Part shown: piece after piece, positions 7,101 to 13,255 of the stretch
How positions within the stretch are numbered: the stretch's first letter is position 1
Layout: each line of letters begins with the position of its first letter
NCBI GenBank assembly: GCA_949297205.1
Contig: CASFSH010000060.1
Coordinates: 1-13,255 of the forward strand
DNA length: 13,255 nucleotides
Source of the DNA: an uncultured Bacillota bacterium
GTDB taxonomy: Bacteria; Bacillota; Clostridia; UBA1381
Direction of reading: 5' to 3'
Made by a program: the position numbers and the translations under genes
Notes under the pieces: model-generated
The model's database searches: none
Told to the model about the DNA's origin: nothing
Seen by the model: only the letters and a program-made list of their open reading frames with translations

Positions 7101-8422
7101 AATTCTGCTCTTATTTTTCCGCTGTTTTGAATATCAAAATTATAATTTATTCTTGAGCTTCCTTCAATTTTCGGCTTTGTAATTTTAAGTGCATTATCGT
7201 TTGTTTTTATATCTTTATCGACACTTACTATTGTATCGCCTGTCAATTGCATATCAAATGCCTGCGGTATCACACCCTCCGAAAAATCGCATTTAGAAAT
7301 AACATTTTCACAATAAAAGTTAAGTTCAAATTTCTGTCCCCATTTAACCGAATTTGCTGACTTTAAAGAAGGCAAAAGAACAATACTGTATTTTTCGCCA
7401 TGACTGTTTTTTTGCAAAAAATCTATTACCAAAGATTTATCAAGCGATATAATGGTATAATCCTCACTATTTACTTCCTCATCATTACATAAAATTATAA
7501 TATCCGATTTATCGGCTTTCATTTCTTCATCAAATGTCAATACTATACTCTTTGATAAATCTACGTTGTATTCCCCATTTACAGGATTTGCAGATAAAAG
7601 TTCAGGTTTTTCACCCATTATTTTAATGTTATCTATATACATAACCCCGTTTGGATTTTGAGAGGACGTAATTTTTGTTCCTTCTTCATAAATACAGTCC
7701 CATGCATTTACACCAAATAGGTTATCTGTCGATATTGAAAAATTTAAATACGATATATTATTCTCAGATAAATTATAATCCTTTTGTCCCGAATAAATAC
7801 ACACGGTATCTTTATATACTTCAAAGTTTATCGAGGAGTTGTCCGTATCTATCGTATATTTATATGTAAGATAGTCATACCCTGCTTTTGATTTATAATC
7901 AAAAAGCCATTTACTGTCCCCGTCAAATATTCCCCCCTGCTTTATTTTGGGTGAGAGAATATTTGACCACTCGGAATTTCTTATACTTCCCATACTCTGG
8001 AAGTATTTTGTAGCTGACGATATTCTTGCATTAAATTCAATGATGATTTTTCCATGCTCAACTATAGACGGCAATTTTAATTCCGCATACATTGAATCTG
8101 TCGTATTGCCTTTTTCTATTTTTAATGCTTTTGATCCGCTAGCTTCATCCGTTTCTACCGTTATTTTATCATTCGCATATGTTTTTATATCCCAATTGCT
8201 GTCTTTAAAGTCCGCACCCTCCTGATAATTTTCAAAATTATGTTCAATAATTACCGTATCAGGTTCCTTTGCATATCCGACTTCATATATCCCCAGTAAT
8301 CCCAATATAATCTGTAAAATAAGTAAAACCGAAATTGTTTTCTTTATTCTTATTTCAATCAACCCCTCTGATAAACAGAAATTTTCTTTTTTTACGTCAA
8401 GGGTATGGACAAATAAGCCCAT
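4157..8422 (-). CDS. Large secreted right-handed beta-helix protein, GH141-like, with lectin-like and Ig-like modules
   Basis: This is a 1421-residue extracellular multidomain protein. A signal-peptide core (about 29-50, ending near GYA/KEP) is followed by a lectin-like beta-sandwich (about 53-269), a Big_5/SbsA Ig-like module (272-370), a second beta-sandwich (372-575), another Ig-like region (578-690), a small beta module (690-780) and a parallel beta-helix (about 787-1421). The helix opens with IYVDENRENGNGTLEYPC and includes MTLSRYPNSGYLSI, EELDSPGEYYIDREKNRLYI and many NxI/NxF coils (NNNIYEYNDIHDV, NIFRYNYFHDLG), a layout I associate with GH141-type glycoside hydrolases (fucosidase or xylanase activities). 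Asp1226 (SSDAGAVY) and Asp1266/1267 (YLDD) are candidate catalytic acids by inference. It follows the esterase gene by 17 nt. The start is doubtful: the ATG at 8422 gives a 28-residue pre-signal extension and a 1-nt SD spacing; TTG at 8362 or ATT at 8359 fit the signal peptide better. The substrate is unknown. Confidence 0.85.
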   Translation of the reverse strand: MGLFVHTLDVKKENFCLSEGLIEIRIKKTISVLLILQIILGLLGIYEVGYAKEPDTVIIEHNFENYQEGADFKDSNWDIKTYANDKITVETDEASGSKALKIEKGNTTDSMYAELKLPSIVEHGKIIIEFNARISSATKYFQSMGSIRNSEWSNILSPKIKQGGIFDGDSKWLFDYKSKAGYDYLTYKYTIDTDNSSINFEVYKDTVCIYSGQKDYNLSENNISYLNFSISTDNLFGVNAWDCIYEEGTKITSSQNPNGVMYIDNIKIMGEKPELLSANPVNGEYNVDLSKSIVLTFDEEMKADKSDIIILCNDEEVNSEDYTIISLDKSLVIDFLQKNSHGEKYSIVLLPSLKSANSVKWGQKFELNFYCENVISKCDFSEGVIPQAFDMQLTGDTIVSVDKDIKTNDNALKITKPKIEGSSRINYNFDIQNSGKIRAEFDFRFENNSAYFSDIGNFMSSMSARPAQICQKTDSLWKDMNTWLFIMEEPYEYFHVMQEFNFDTREYRYELTQNGKLLSDFYDINTDERFFNISSLIFSAANYDGVNGPDSGDGILWIDNIKIYKTGGKIIDTNAKGKLQAEQNSVYFDYDLRLSDENIDDYVEAYRNGNLLDKNFYNVTYTDISDKTDGYDAGYGRIKISFEKSKEYFNSEYKINIANGLKTIYNTFCAGETFEFSTSDYIGIDEVKLYDEFGRQLSHISDGAGKNVKVSFSVNDVQNKGYFAAAAIKDGEGKIVCMTSAVNESPCEETLTIPQNAGHDWYMELFIFNSLDEMTPYRKKQTLFKDKIIYVDENRENGNGTLEYPCNSIEKALSELSANTDKTIYTGAVVVLLNDNYTVTDTIKINNDLLEGFDLPVKITSIEENTQIGNIVELTRFYTAEESGEADRLKQQAAENVIYYELSEYGIDNIPALVPYGQNYSMPVSPVGVYYNENPMTLSRYPNSGYLSIKNVYDNGNFSSADENDPNNRGGRFLYSGADTDSWEKDDIWMFCYPRYDWQHLFIKLSSISDNEITTYHPSDGGFIYDQGFYFVNVFEELDSPGEYYIDREKNRLYIYPEGNIENSNVGICIYDKPILEVEGVKNITFEKISFSGTRNGIADVINCSNVDFNKCSMSLGGKYALNLNNVIDCDFANGEIAYMGGKGITVKSGSKKTMKAANNKIVNNKIHDFGMLETTYNPAVSLEGIGDYVAYNEIYNCDHMAISAYGNNNIYEYNDIHDVLRYSSDAGAVYTGRSWISGGNIFRYNYFHDLGKSLKELGNNAIYLDDLMYNAIIYGNVFENLETGVFVHGGRCNDIYSNIFINCENSVDIIHIYSTSSLATIKANAYVALMNKAFKDCFSELVDVIEDEPTEPKYNSVYNNAIISSGMVSLDETALPSAEVYSNEILAQELFEDGKYTDLSVIQRFIPNFIYIDFDNIGIR
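7613..8266 (-). repeat. Lectin-like beta-sandwich module, copy in the beta-helix protein
   Basis: This segment encodes about residues 53-270 of the beta-helix protein and is paralogous to 11041-11676 in the esterase gene. By eye, about 65 of 120 aligned residues are identical over the central part, with shared blocks SGSKALK, SATKYF, GYDY and VNAWDC. Short DNA stretches also resemble each other, such as the region encoding the shared VNAWDC motif near 7694 and 11116. This is divergence after module duplication rather than a recent exact repeat. Confidence 0.8.
8363..8369 (-). promoter_or_regulatory. SD-like AGAGGGG suggesting an internal, non-ATG start
   Basis: On the minus strand AGAGGGG abuts an in-frame TTG (8362-8360) and then ATT (8359-8357), just before a standard signal-peptide n-region (EIRIKK) and hydrophobic core. 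Counting from AGAGG, ATT has about 5-nt spacing and TTG 2 nt. The ATG at 8422 has only an AGGGG one base away. Translation may therefore begin about 60 nt inside the longest frame. Confidence 0.45.
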
Positions 8423-8426
8423 ACCC
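8401..8426 (-). promoter_or_regulatory. Hairpin enclosing the ATG of the beta-helix gene
   Basis: On the minus strand GGGTATGG (8426-8419) pairs perfectly with CCATACCC (8408-8401) around a 10-nt loop, 14 nt after the esterase gene stop. No T run follows on either strand, so a normal intrinsic terminator is unlikely. The ATG at 8422-8420 lies inside the stem. The hairpin could be an intercistronic processing or stability element, or could limit translation from that ATG; its role is inference. Confidence 0.5.
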
Positions 8427-8439
8427 CTAAAAATATTAA

Positions 8440-11400
8440 TTAATATACAAGGAAATATCCGATTACAAGTGCTGCATCAGAATTATCCGCATTTCTTGCT
8501 GTAAATGTTACAGTATGAGTTCCGACACTGTCTGCTGTAATACTTTGTGTTGATCCCGCCTGATTAAAATCCCATGAATTCTGGAAGGTGCTTATTGTTC
8601 CTGTCTTTGTTCCGTCATCAAGATTATAATCAATATTCATACCCGACATTCCACCATAGTTATAGATTGCTATAGCCTTACCATAGAATGTTACCGTAAC
8701 ACTGCTTCCATCAACAGAAGTTTCAACAGATCCATCATGGAACTTGTTTTCGCATCTTGTTCCCTCGCTCCATTCACCTGCAAATTGAGCCTCGCGCCAT
8801 GAAATTTCTCTTGCATTTTTATATTCGGAAACATCATTCAATGCATCAGCATTTGTATTCATTGTCTTTATATGTCCCGTAAAATCTGAATCAATTACCG
8901 ATATGATATAATCAGCATAAAGTTTTCCGCCTTCTGCATTTGGGTGTGTTCCGTCAGCCGTTATATTTTCCCATGATGTATTACCTGCTTCAATCTGTTC
9001 TTCTGTATATGCCTGTACATTTATATATGGTATACCGTAATACTCATTAATTTGTGAATGTGCCGCATAAGCTTTGCTCCAGTTTTCACTGTCGGTCGTA
9101 TTTGTCTTGCTTCCGAATGCAACCGATATTACCGCAGGCTGATGATTTGAATTCATAAGCTGTCTTATAACATTTTCATAAGTTGCAGAACAGCTGTCCG
9201 AAACTGCCGAGTCATTTATTGTACTGTCCACAAAGACAAGGTCAGGGCTGTTTTTTATAATATCGTTATAAACTCTGTATTGCTGAAGATACGATCCCGT
9301 TCCTCCTACTCCTGCAATAACATAATTTATGTTTCTTCCCGAAAATTTTTCATTAAAATAATTTTTGAGCGGTGTTATCCATTGTTCCTGTTCTGTTATC
9401 GAACCCCCGATAAAGGCTATTGTAATATCATCGGAAGTGTTGTTTATTACGTCCGCACCGTATGTTCTTGCAATAGGAGCAGTAATTTCAACAGGGTCAG
9501 AAACCGGGGTCATATTGTTTACAGTGTTCCAAACATAACAAACATTTTTTGCACCCTTTGTTACGGTTACGGTATTATACATCTGTTCTCCCATATTTAC
9601 CGCTTTATTGTCACTTACTGCTTCAATTAGTTTTCCGTTTTCATCATATGATGCGAAAATCAATTCAAATCCGCCCGAAACCGCAAAGTTCTTTGCATTG
9701 TATGCAATATCCATTTTTGCAGTATCTGCCGCGTTTTGTGATACATTTACAATATCCAAAGCAAAATCCTCACCTGTTGTAAATGAGAAACTGTACGGTT
9801 TTGTCATGGTATATCCGTTTTCACCATATGTTTTTAAGTTTGATACAGTTATGGTATATTCCGAATTTTTGTCCATTGAACCGTCAAAAGATATTTTAAT
9901 ATTCTTTTCGTCTGATACCGATACGCTGTAATTATCTACAGGCTGTGAATCTTTTAATACTGTTATATTTTCTTTATTTACCGTATCAGAATTTAAAACA
10001 ACCGATGTTGACAATATAATATCAGAATCAACCTGTACATTTTCGGCTCCGTTTATCGGTGTTGTCCACACAATTTCTGGAGCATTTAATTTCTCCACCT
10101 TGATATTATCAAAGTAATACTTTGCACTTCCTTCTTCTCCGTACAGGCTGTAATTATCATCTTTTGTAACCTGCAGCAACAAATGTTCAAAAGTTCTTGG
10201 ATTAACTGTAAGGTTTTCTCCTTTATATTTTAATTCACCGTCAATATAATAATATATATTGTAATCACCGCTGTCCATATTTATATATTTTTCTATTGTG
10301 AGATATTTTGTGCTGTCCACATTTGGGATAATATATGCATATGTTCCCCCTACCTGAGGTATATAATATCCTCCGTGAAGATATGAACGGTCGGTTGACT
10401 GCCAGCTTGAATTTGTTACTGACAGCATATTTGAAATTCCGGCTCTGTAGTTTTCACTTCTGAAAGACTGGGTTATTTTAATCATCCCCGATGTTACAGG
10501 TTCATCCAAAATAAATTTTAACATTGTTTCATTCTTTGTTGCAAGATTTTCCTCTGAACGTTCAATATATAATGCTTTACTTCCGTATTCATCCTTTTTA
10601 ACCGATACAGTATCACCGTCTGCAACAACTACAGATAATTCCGATGAGTTGCTTAACGGGCCTTCTTCATAATCTTCAAAATCATACTCCATTAAAACAG
10701 TAGAATCAATATATTTTTCAACAGTAAATTCAGTTTCTATCGGCTTATTGGTAGAAAGAGTTTCATCAGAATTTAATATACCCTTATTTACAATAAGTTT
10801 ATAGGTATTTCCATACAAAAATCCCTCTTTTGGAGATACCTTTACAGCACCGTTTTCTGCATATTCTATGCTGTAAAGCGATGAATCCATAATTTGTGAA
10901 TTTTTATAAAGGACAAAATTATCACTTGTCAGCGAAGTTTCAGACGGTTCTGCGTTAAAATATACATAAAGCTGTGCATCTTTTGATACATTCAAAGAAC
11001 CGTTTTCAATTGAAGTTCCCTGTGCTTTAAAGGTATATGTTGAAATTTTTATATTGTCTACATACATTACTCCGTCAGGATTTGAAGCATCAGGCATATT
11101 CTGTTCATCATATACACAATCCCACGCATTTACATGATACATTGCATCGGTTGTAATATTGAAATTCAGATACTTAAAGTTATCCTTTTCATGAGTATCT
11201 TCTTTATGCAATAATCTTACACCGTCTTTATATACATTATATTCAACCGTTTTGTTATCAATATCTATGATCTGCTCAAATGTTGCGTAATCATATCCGA
11301 TATTATTCTTATAATCAAAATTAAGTTCTGTATCTCCTTTAAACAGTCCGGTACTCTTTATTCTCGGTCCGAAAATAGAACTCCACTTTTCATTTCTTGT

Positions 11401-12432
11401 TTCACCGAAAGTTTTAAAATATTTTGTTGCCGACGCTATTCTTGCATCAAAGCTTACAATTATTTTTCCCGAAGTAATCGGCTGAGAGAGTCCGTATTCA
11501 GCATACATATCGGTTGTTGTTGAACCCTTTGATAACTTTAGAGCCTTTGAACCGCTTACAGGATCGGTTTCTATGGTAATGCTGTCGCCCGTATCCTTTT
11601 GTACTGCCCAGCCGTTTGAAGCATTTAAATCTGAACCTTCATCATAATCCTCAAAATCAAAACTTTGTATAATTGACGGATCAATTTCTTCAATCCTGAT
11701 ATTATCTACAAGCATTACCGCATCGGGATTATTTTCAGTTACAGTTTCCCATGCGTTAAATGAACCGTTTGACTCAGGTTTTCCTATTCCGAATATAATT
11801 CTTTTAAAATCATCACATTCAAAAGTATATTCTTTGTTTACAATTTTTGCTCCGTCTTTGTAAACAGCCGTAATTACCTTTTTTTCGTTCATGTTTACTA
11901 TATGCTCAAATGTTGCCGTACTTTTTTCAATTTTTGTTTTGTAATCGGTACCCCAACATTCAACTGAGCTTTGATTATAATAAAGCGCCGTAGTTCCGAA
12001 AATATACGGTTTTATAATTGTACCATAATTATCTGACTGCAATGTTCCAAGACTCTTAAAATTTCCAGATGCCGACTCAATCTTTATGTCATACATTACC
12101 TTATATATTCCGTCGGTTATTTTGTCATTAAATTCATATACTGCATTAAACTGTCCAGTCACAGAATCTTTTATAATTTTTAATGCCTTTGAATTTGTTT
12201 CGCTGTTTATTGCTATTTCCGCTCTGTTATTGTCATCTCCGTACTCAAAACCAATACTGCCAAACGAATCTGTTATTTTTGAAGAGCTGTTAAATACCGT
12301 TCCTTCAGAATATTCTTCAAAATCAATATTTGTTAATACAGACTCATCAGCATTTACCAAACTGACAGGCATCAGAAATGTTGCCGATATTGCAGCACTT
12401 ATTACCATCGACATAAGTTTTTTCATTTTCAT
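8440..12432 (-). CDS. Secreted multimodular SGNH/GDSL hydrolase (probable carbohydrate esterase)
   Basis: The 1330-residue product starts with a signal peptide (1-28, cleavage near VNA/DE). Three lectin-like beta-sandwich modules follow at about 33-250, 253-463 and 577-779, each opening with an F-E-x-Y-x-E-G motif and closing with a DNI(K/R)(I/V) motif. Ig-like Big_5-type modules lie at about 466-572 and 783-889, and a beta module at 890-1000. The catalytic SGNH domain (about 1003-1190) shows GGSIT with nucleophile Ser1011, block II VGGTGS, block III TIND with Asn1073, and block V DGTHPN with Asp1160 and His1163. A beta-sandwich (about 1195-1330) closes the protein. SGNH enzymes next to glycoside hydrolases usually remove acetyl groups from polysaccharides, so deacetylation is the likely role. 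AGGA at 12441-12444, 8 nt before ATG-12432, sets the start. The beta-helix enzyme follows after 17 nt, so co-transcription is likely. Exact substrate unknown. Confidence 0.9.
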   Translation of the reverse strand: MKMKKLMSMVISAAISATFLMPVSLVNADESVLTNIDFEEYSEGTVFNSSSKITDSFGSIGFEYGDDNNRAEIAINSETNSKALKIIKDSVTGQFNAVYEFNDKITDGIYKVMYDIKIESASGNFKSLGTLQSDNYGTIIKPYIFGTTALYYNQSSVECWGTDYKTKIEKSTATFEHIVNMNEKKVITAVYKDGAKIVNKEYTFECDDFKRIIFGIGKPESNGSFNAWETVTENNPDAVMLVDNIRIEEIDPSIIQSFDFEDYDEGSDLNASNGWAVQKDTGDSITIETDPVSGSKALKLSKGSTTTDMYAEYGLSQPITSGKIIVSFDARIASATKYFKTFGETRNEKWSSIFGPRIKSTGLFKGDTELNFDYKNNIGYDYATFEQIIDIDNKTVEYNVYKDGVRLLHKEDTHEKDNFKYLNFNITTDAMYHVNAWDCVYDEQNMPDASNPDGVMYVDNIKISTYTFKAQGTSIENGSLNVSKDAQLYVYFNAEPSETSLTSDNFVLYKNSQIMDSSLYSIEYAENGAVKVSPKEGFLYGNTYKLIVNKGILNSDETLSTNKPIETEFTVEKYIDSTVLMEYDFEDYEEGPLSNSSELSVVVADGDTVSVKKDEYGSKALYIERSEENLATKNETMLKFILDEPVTSGMIKITQSFRSENYRAGISNMLSVTNSSWQSTDRSYLHGGYYIPQVGGTYAYIIPNVDSTKYLTIEKYINMDSGDYNIYYYIDGELKYKGENLTVNPRTFEHLLLQVTKDDNYSLYGEEGSAKYYFDNIKVEKLNAPEIVWTTPINGAENVQVDSDIILSTSVVLNSDTVNKENITVLKDSQPVDNYSVSVSDEKNIKISFDGSMDKNSEYTITVSNLKTYGENGYTMTKPYSFSFTTGEDFALDIVNVSQNAADTAKMDIAYNAKNFAVSGGFELIFASYDENGKLIEAVSDNKAVNMGEQMYNTVTVTKGAKNVCYVWNTVNNMTPVSDPVEITAPIARTYGADVINNTSDDITIAFIGGSITEQEQWITPLKNYFNEKFSGRNINYVIAGVGGTGSYLQQYRVYNDIIKNSPDLVFVDSTINDSAVSDSCSATYENVIRQLMNSNHQPAVISVAFGSKTNTTDSENWSKAYAAHSQINEYYGIPYINVQAYTEEQIEAGNTSWENITADGTHPNAEGGKLYADYIISVIDSDFTGHIKTMNTNADALNDVSEYKNAREISWREAQFAGEWSEGTRCENKFHDGSVETSVDGSSVTVTFYGKAIAIYNYGGMSGMNIDYNLDDGTKTGTISTFQNSWDFNQAGSTQSITADSVGTHTVTFTARNADNSDAALVIGYFLVY
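11041..11676 (-). repeat. Lectin-like beta-sandwich module, second copy in the esterase
   Basis: This encodes about residues 253-464 of the esterase and is the closest relative of the first module of the neighbouring beta-helix protein (7613-8266). It opens with FDFEDYDEG and ends with MYVDNIKIS. The other two copies in the same protein (about 33-250 and 577-779) share the F-E-x-Y-x-E-G opening and DNI closing motifs but are more distant. Such modules resemble concanavalin-like or laminin-G-type sugar-binding folds; sugar binding is inferred. Confidence 0.8.
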
Positions 12433-12517
12433 TTTTTTCTTCCTTTCGTTTTATAATTTATATTTCACCTTATTTCCTATGATGTCTTTTTGTTATGCTT
12501 AAAATAGAATGCTGACA
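12433..12517 (-). other. 85-nt gap between beta-repeat gene and esterase gene
   Basis: The gap holds the esterase ribosome binding site (AAAGGAAG on the minus strand, 12439-12446). A TATAAA at 12462-12457 could be a -10, but no good -35 lies 16-18 nt upstream. I see no terminator hairpin after the upstream stop. Read-through from the upstream gene is therefore plausible, but a weak separate promoter is not excluded. Confidence 0.4.
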
Positions 12518-13255
12518 TTAAATCAATCTGATACTTTCCACTCTGCATTTACCCTTTGTTGCACCCTTAATTGCATATATTCCGTCCGCAGAATCAAATA
12601 TGTCTGCCACATCATTATAATAGTATGTATCATCTTTTCCATAGCAATCTCTTAATAACAGACTGCCGTCTTTTAACAGCATACAGTTTTTGCCTATTGC
12701 TTTTATATCATAATCATATTCAGTAACAGAATTATCTTTTAATGAATATATTGAATGGTCTTTGCAGTAATCAACAGAACTACCGTAAGCAGTTACATCA
12801 TTTACGCCATCATCAATCTCTTTACCGTTTTTATAAAGCTTATTTTCAGAAATTGTATAAAAATTACCGTTTTCGTCAACCGCAGCTTTTTGTCCGGTAA
12901 ATCCTGTCTTTTCACCGGCTGTAGTTCTTATGTTATTTTTCTTATCAATATAATAAATAACTTTATTTTCACCTAAAAATACCCGTTGTACATTATATTC
13001 AAGGACTTTTTCGCTTTTGTTCTCCGACAGAATAAGCTTTCCGTCATTTGAAACAATATATTCACAGCACCCGTTTTTTGCATAAGACTTTACATTATTG
13101 TATCCGATTGTTTTCCATCCATCATCTGCCGATACAAATTTAAAAATTTCCCCGTCTGTTTCCTCGTAAGATGAATTTAATACGATTTCCAACTTCTTTG
13201 CCTTTGTTGTAAAATCAATTTGTACCATTCCTCTTACGCCGTTTAGTTTTCCCTC
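12518..13255 (-). CDS. C-terminal part of a beta-repeat (propeller-like) protein, 5' end outside the window
   Basis: The frame is open without interruption from the right edge to a TAA at 12520-12518, giving at least 245 residues. A Met codon at 13228-13226 lies inside it, but nine in-frame codons precede it up to the edge (EGKLNGVRG) and the upstream AGAGG is too close to serve as an SD, so the gene most likely starts outside the window. The visible part is a run of short beta repeats, with blocks such as CEYIVSNDGKLIL, NKVIYYIDKKNNI, GNFYTISENKLYKNGKEI, DHSIYSLKDNSV and NCMLLKDGSLLL. These resemble blades of a WG- or DUF5050-like beta-propeller. No catalytic motif is visible. Same strand as, and 85 nt upstream of, the esterase gene, so it may belong to the same secreted polysaccharide-related cluster. 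I cannot name the full-length product. Confidence 0.75.
   Translation of the reverse strand, partial: EGKLNGVRGMVQIDFTTKAKKLEIVLNSSYEETDGEIFKFVSADDGWKTIGYNNVKSYAKNGCCEYIVSNDGKLILSENKSEKVLEYNVQRVFLGENKVIYYIDKKNNIRTTAGEKTGFTGQKAAVDENGNFYTISENKLYKNGKEIDDGVNDVTAYGSSVDYCKDHSIYSLKDNSVTEYDYDIKAIGKNCMLLKDGSLLLRDCYGKDDTYYYNDVADIFDSADGIYAIKGATKGKCRVESIRLI

Noticed and set aside
8360..8400. Separate promoter for the beta-helix gene (TTGACG at 8400-8395 on the minus strand)
   Set aside because: No acceptable -10 lies 16-18 nt downstream (TGTTTA or GTTTAT only), and the transcript would begin too close to or after the plausible start codons.
8433..8446. Perfect 14-bp palindrome ATATTAATTAATAT over the esterase stop codon
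   Set aside because: It is pure A/T in an A/T-rich genome and spans a TAA stop; chance is the simplest explanation.
9280..9931. Plus-strand frames opposite the esterase gene
   Set aside because: They overlap conserved SGNH and Ig-like coding sequence on the minus strand and have no recognisable protein features.
7613..11676. Recent exact duplication, mobile element or CRISPR-like repeat
   Set aside because: Similarity is at the protein level (about half identical) with only short DNA matches; no direct repeats, terminal inverted repeats or transposase gene are present.

Overview
This AT-rich window reads as chromosomal DNA of a low-GC, Gram-positive anaerobe, most likely a gut or rumen-type member of the Clostridia. 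The basis is strong AGGAGG-type ribosome binding sites, an S-layer-homology (SLH) protein, a BlaI/M56 regulatory pair, and very large secreted multidomain carbohydrate-active proteins. The taxonomic placement is inference; no rRNA or other marker gene is present.

Left part, plus strand (1-4103). A short tail of an upstream gene seems to end at 62 and is followed by a clear intrinsic terminator (78-116). A promoter at 167-195 then drives a compact three-gene operon: a BlaI/MecI/CopY-type winged-helix repressor (246-629), an M56 (BlaR1-like) membrane zinc metallopeptidase overlapping it by 4 nt (626-2374), and a secreted protein with three SLH domains and a PstS-like ligand-binding domain (2391-4058). 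Two near-consensus BlaI/CopY boxes flank the predicted transcription start, so the operon is probably autoregulated. The M56 protein has no penicillin-binding sensor domain. In its place is an extracytoplasmic part of two SH3-like segments and a C-terminal domain of unknown function. No beta-lactamase is present; the third gene is the SLH/PstS-like protein. This looks like a BlaR/BlaI-type circuit for a non-beta-lactam envelope signal, and it is the most interesting part of the window.

Middle (4059-4156). Here the plus-strand operon and the minus-strand genes converge. Two perfect 10-bp hairpins lie in the gap, the first able to terminate transcription in both directions.

Right part, minus strand (4157-13255). 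In transcription order: the 3' end of a beta-repeat protein entering from beyond the right edge, a 1330-residue secreted SGNH/GDSL esterase-like protein, and a 1421-residue secreted protein ending in a right-handed parallel beta-helix that resembles GH141-type enzymes. The last two proteins share a family of lectin-like beta-sandwich modules (three copies in one, two in the other), Ig-like SbsA/Big_5-type modules, and a similar module just before the catalytic part. They probably act together outside the cell on an acetylated plant or host polysaccharide. The start of the beta-helix gene is uncertain: its only nearby ATG lies inside a hairpin with poor SD spacing, while a better SD/signal-peptide arrangement about 60 nt downstream offers only TTG or ATT.

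No tRNA, rRNA, CRISPR array, insertion sequence or phage gene was found. No gene-free stretch exceeds 300 bases.
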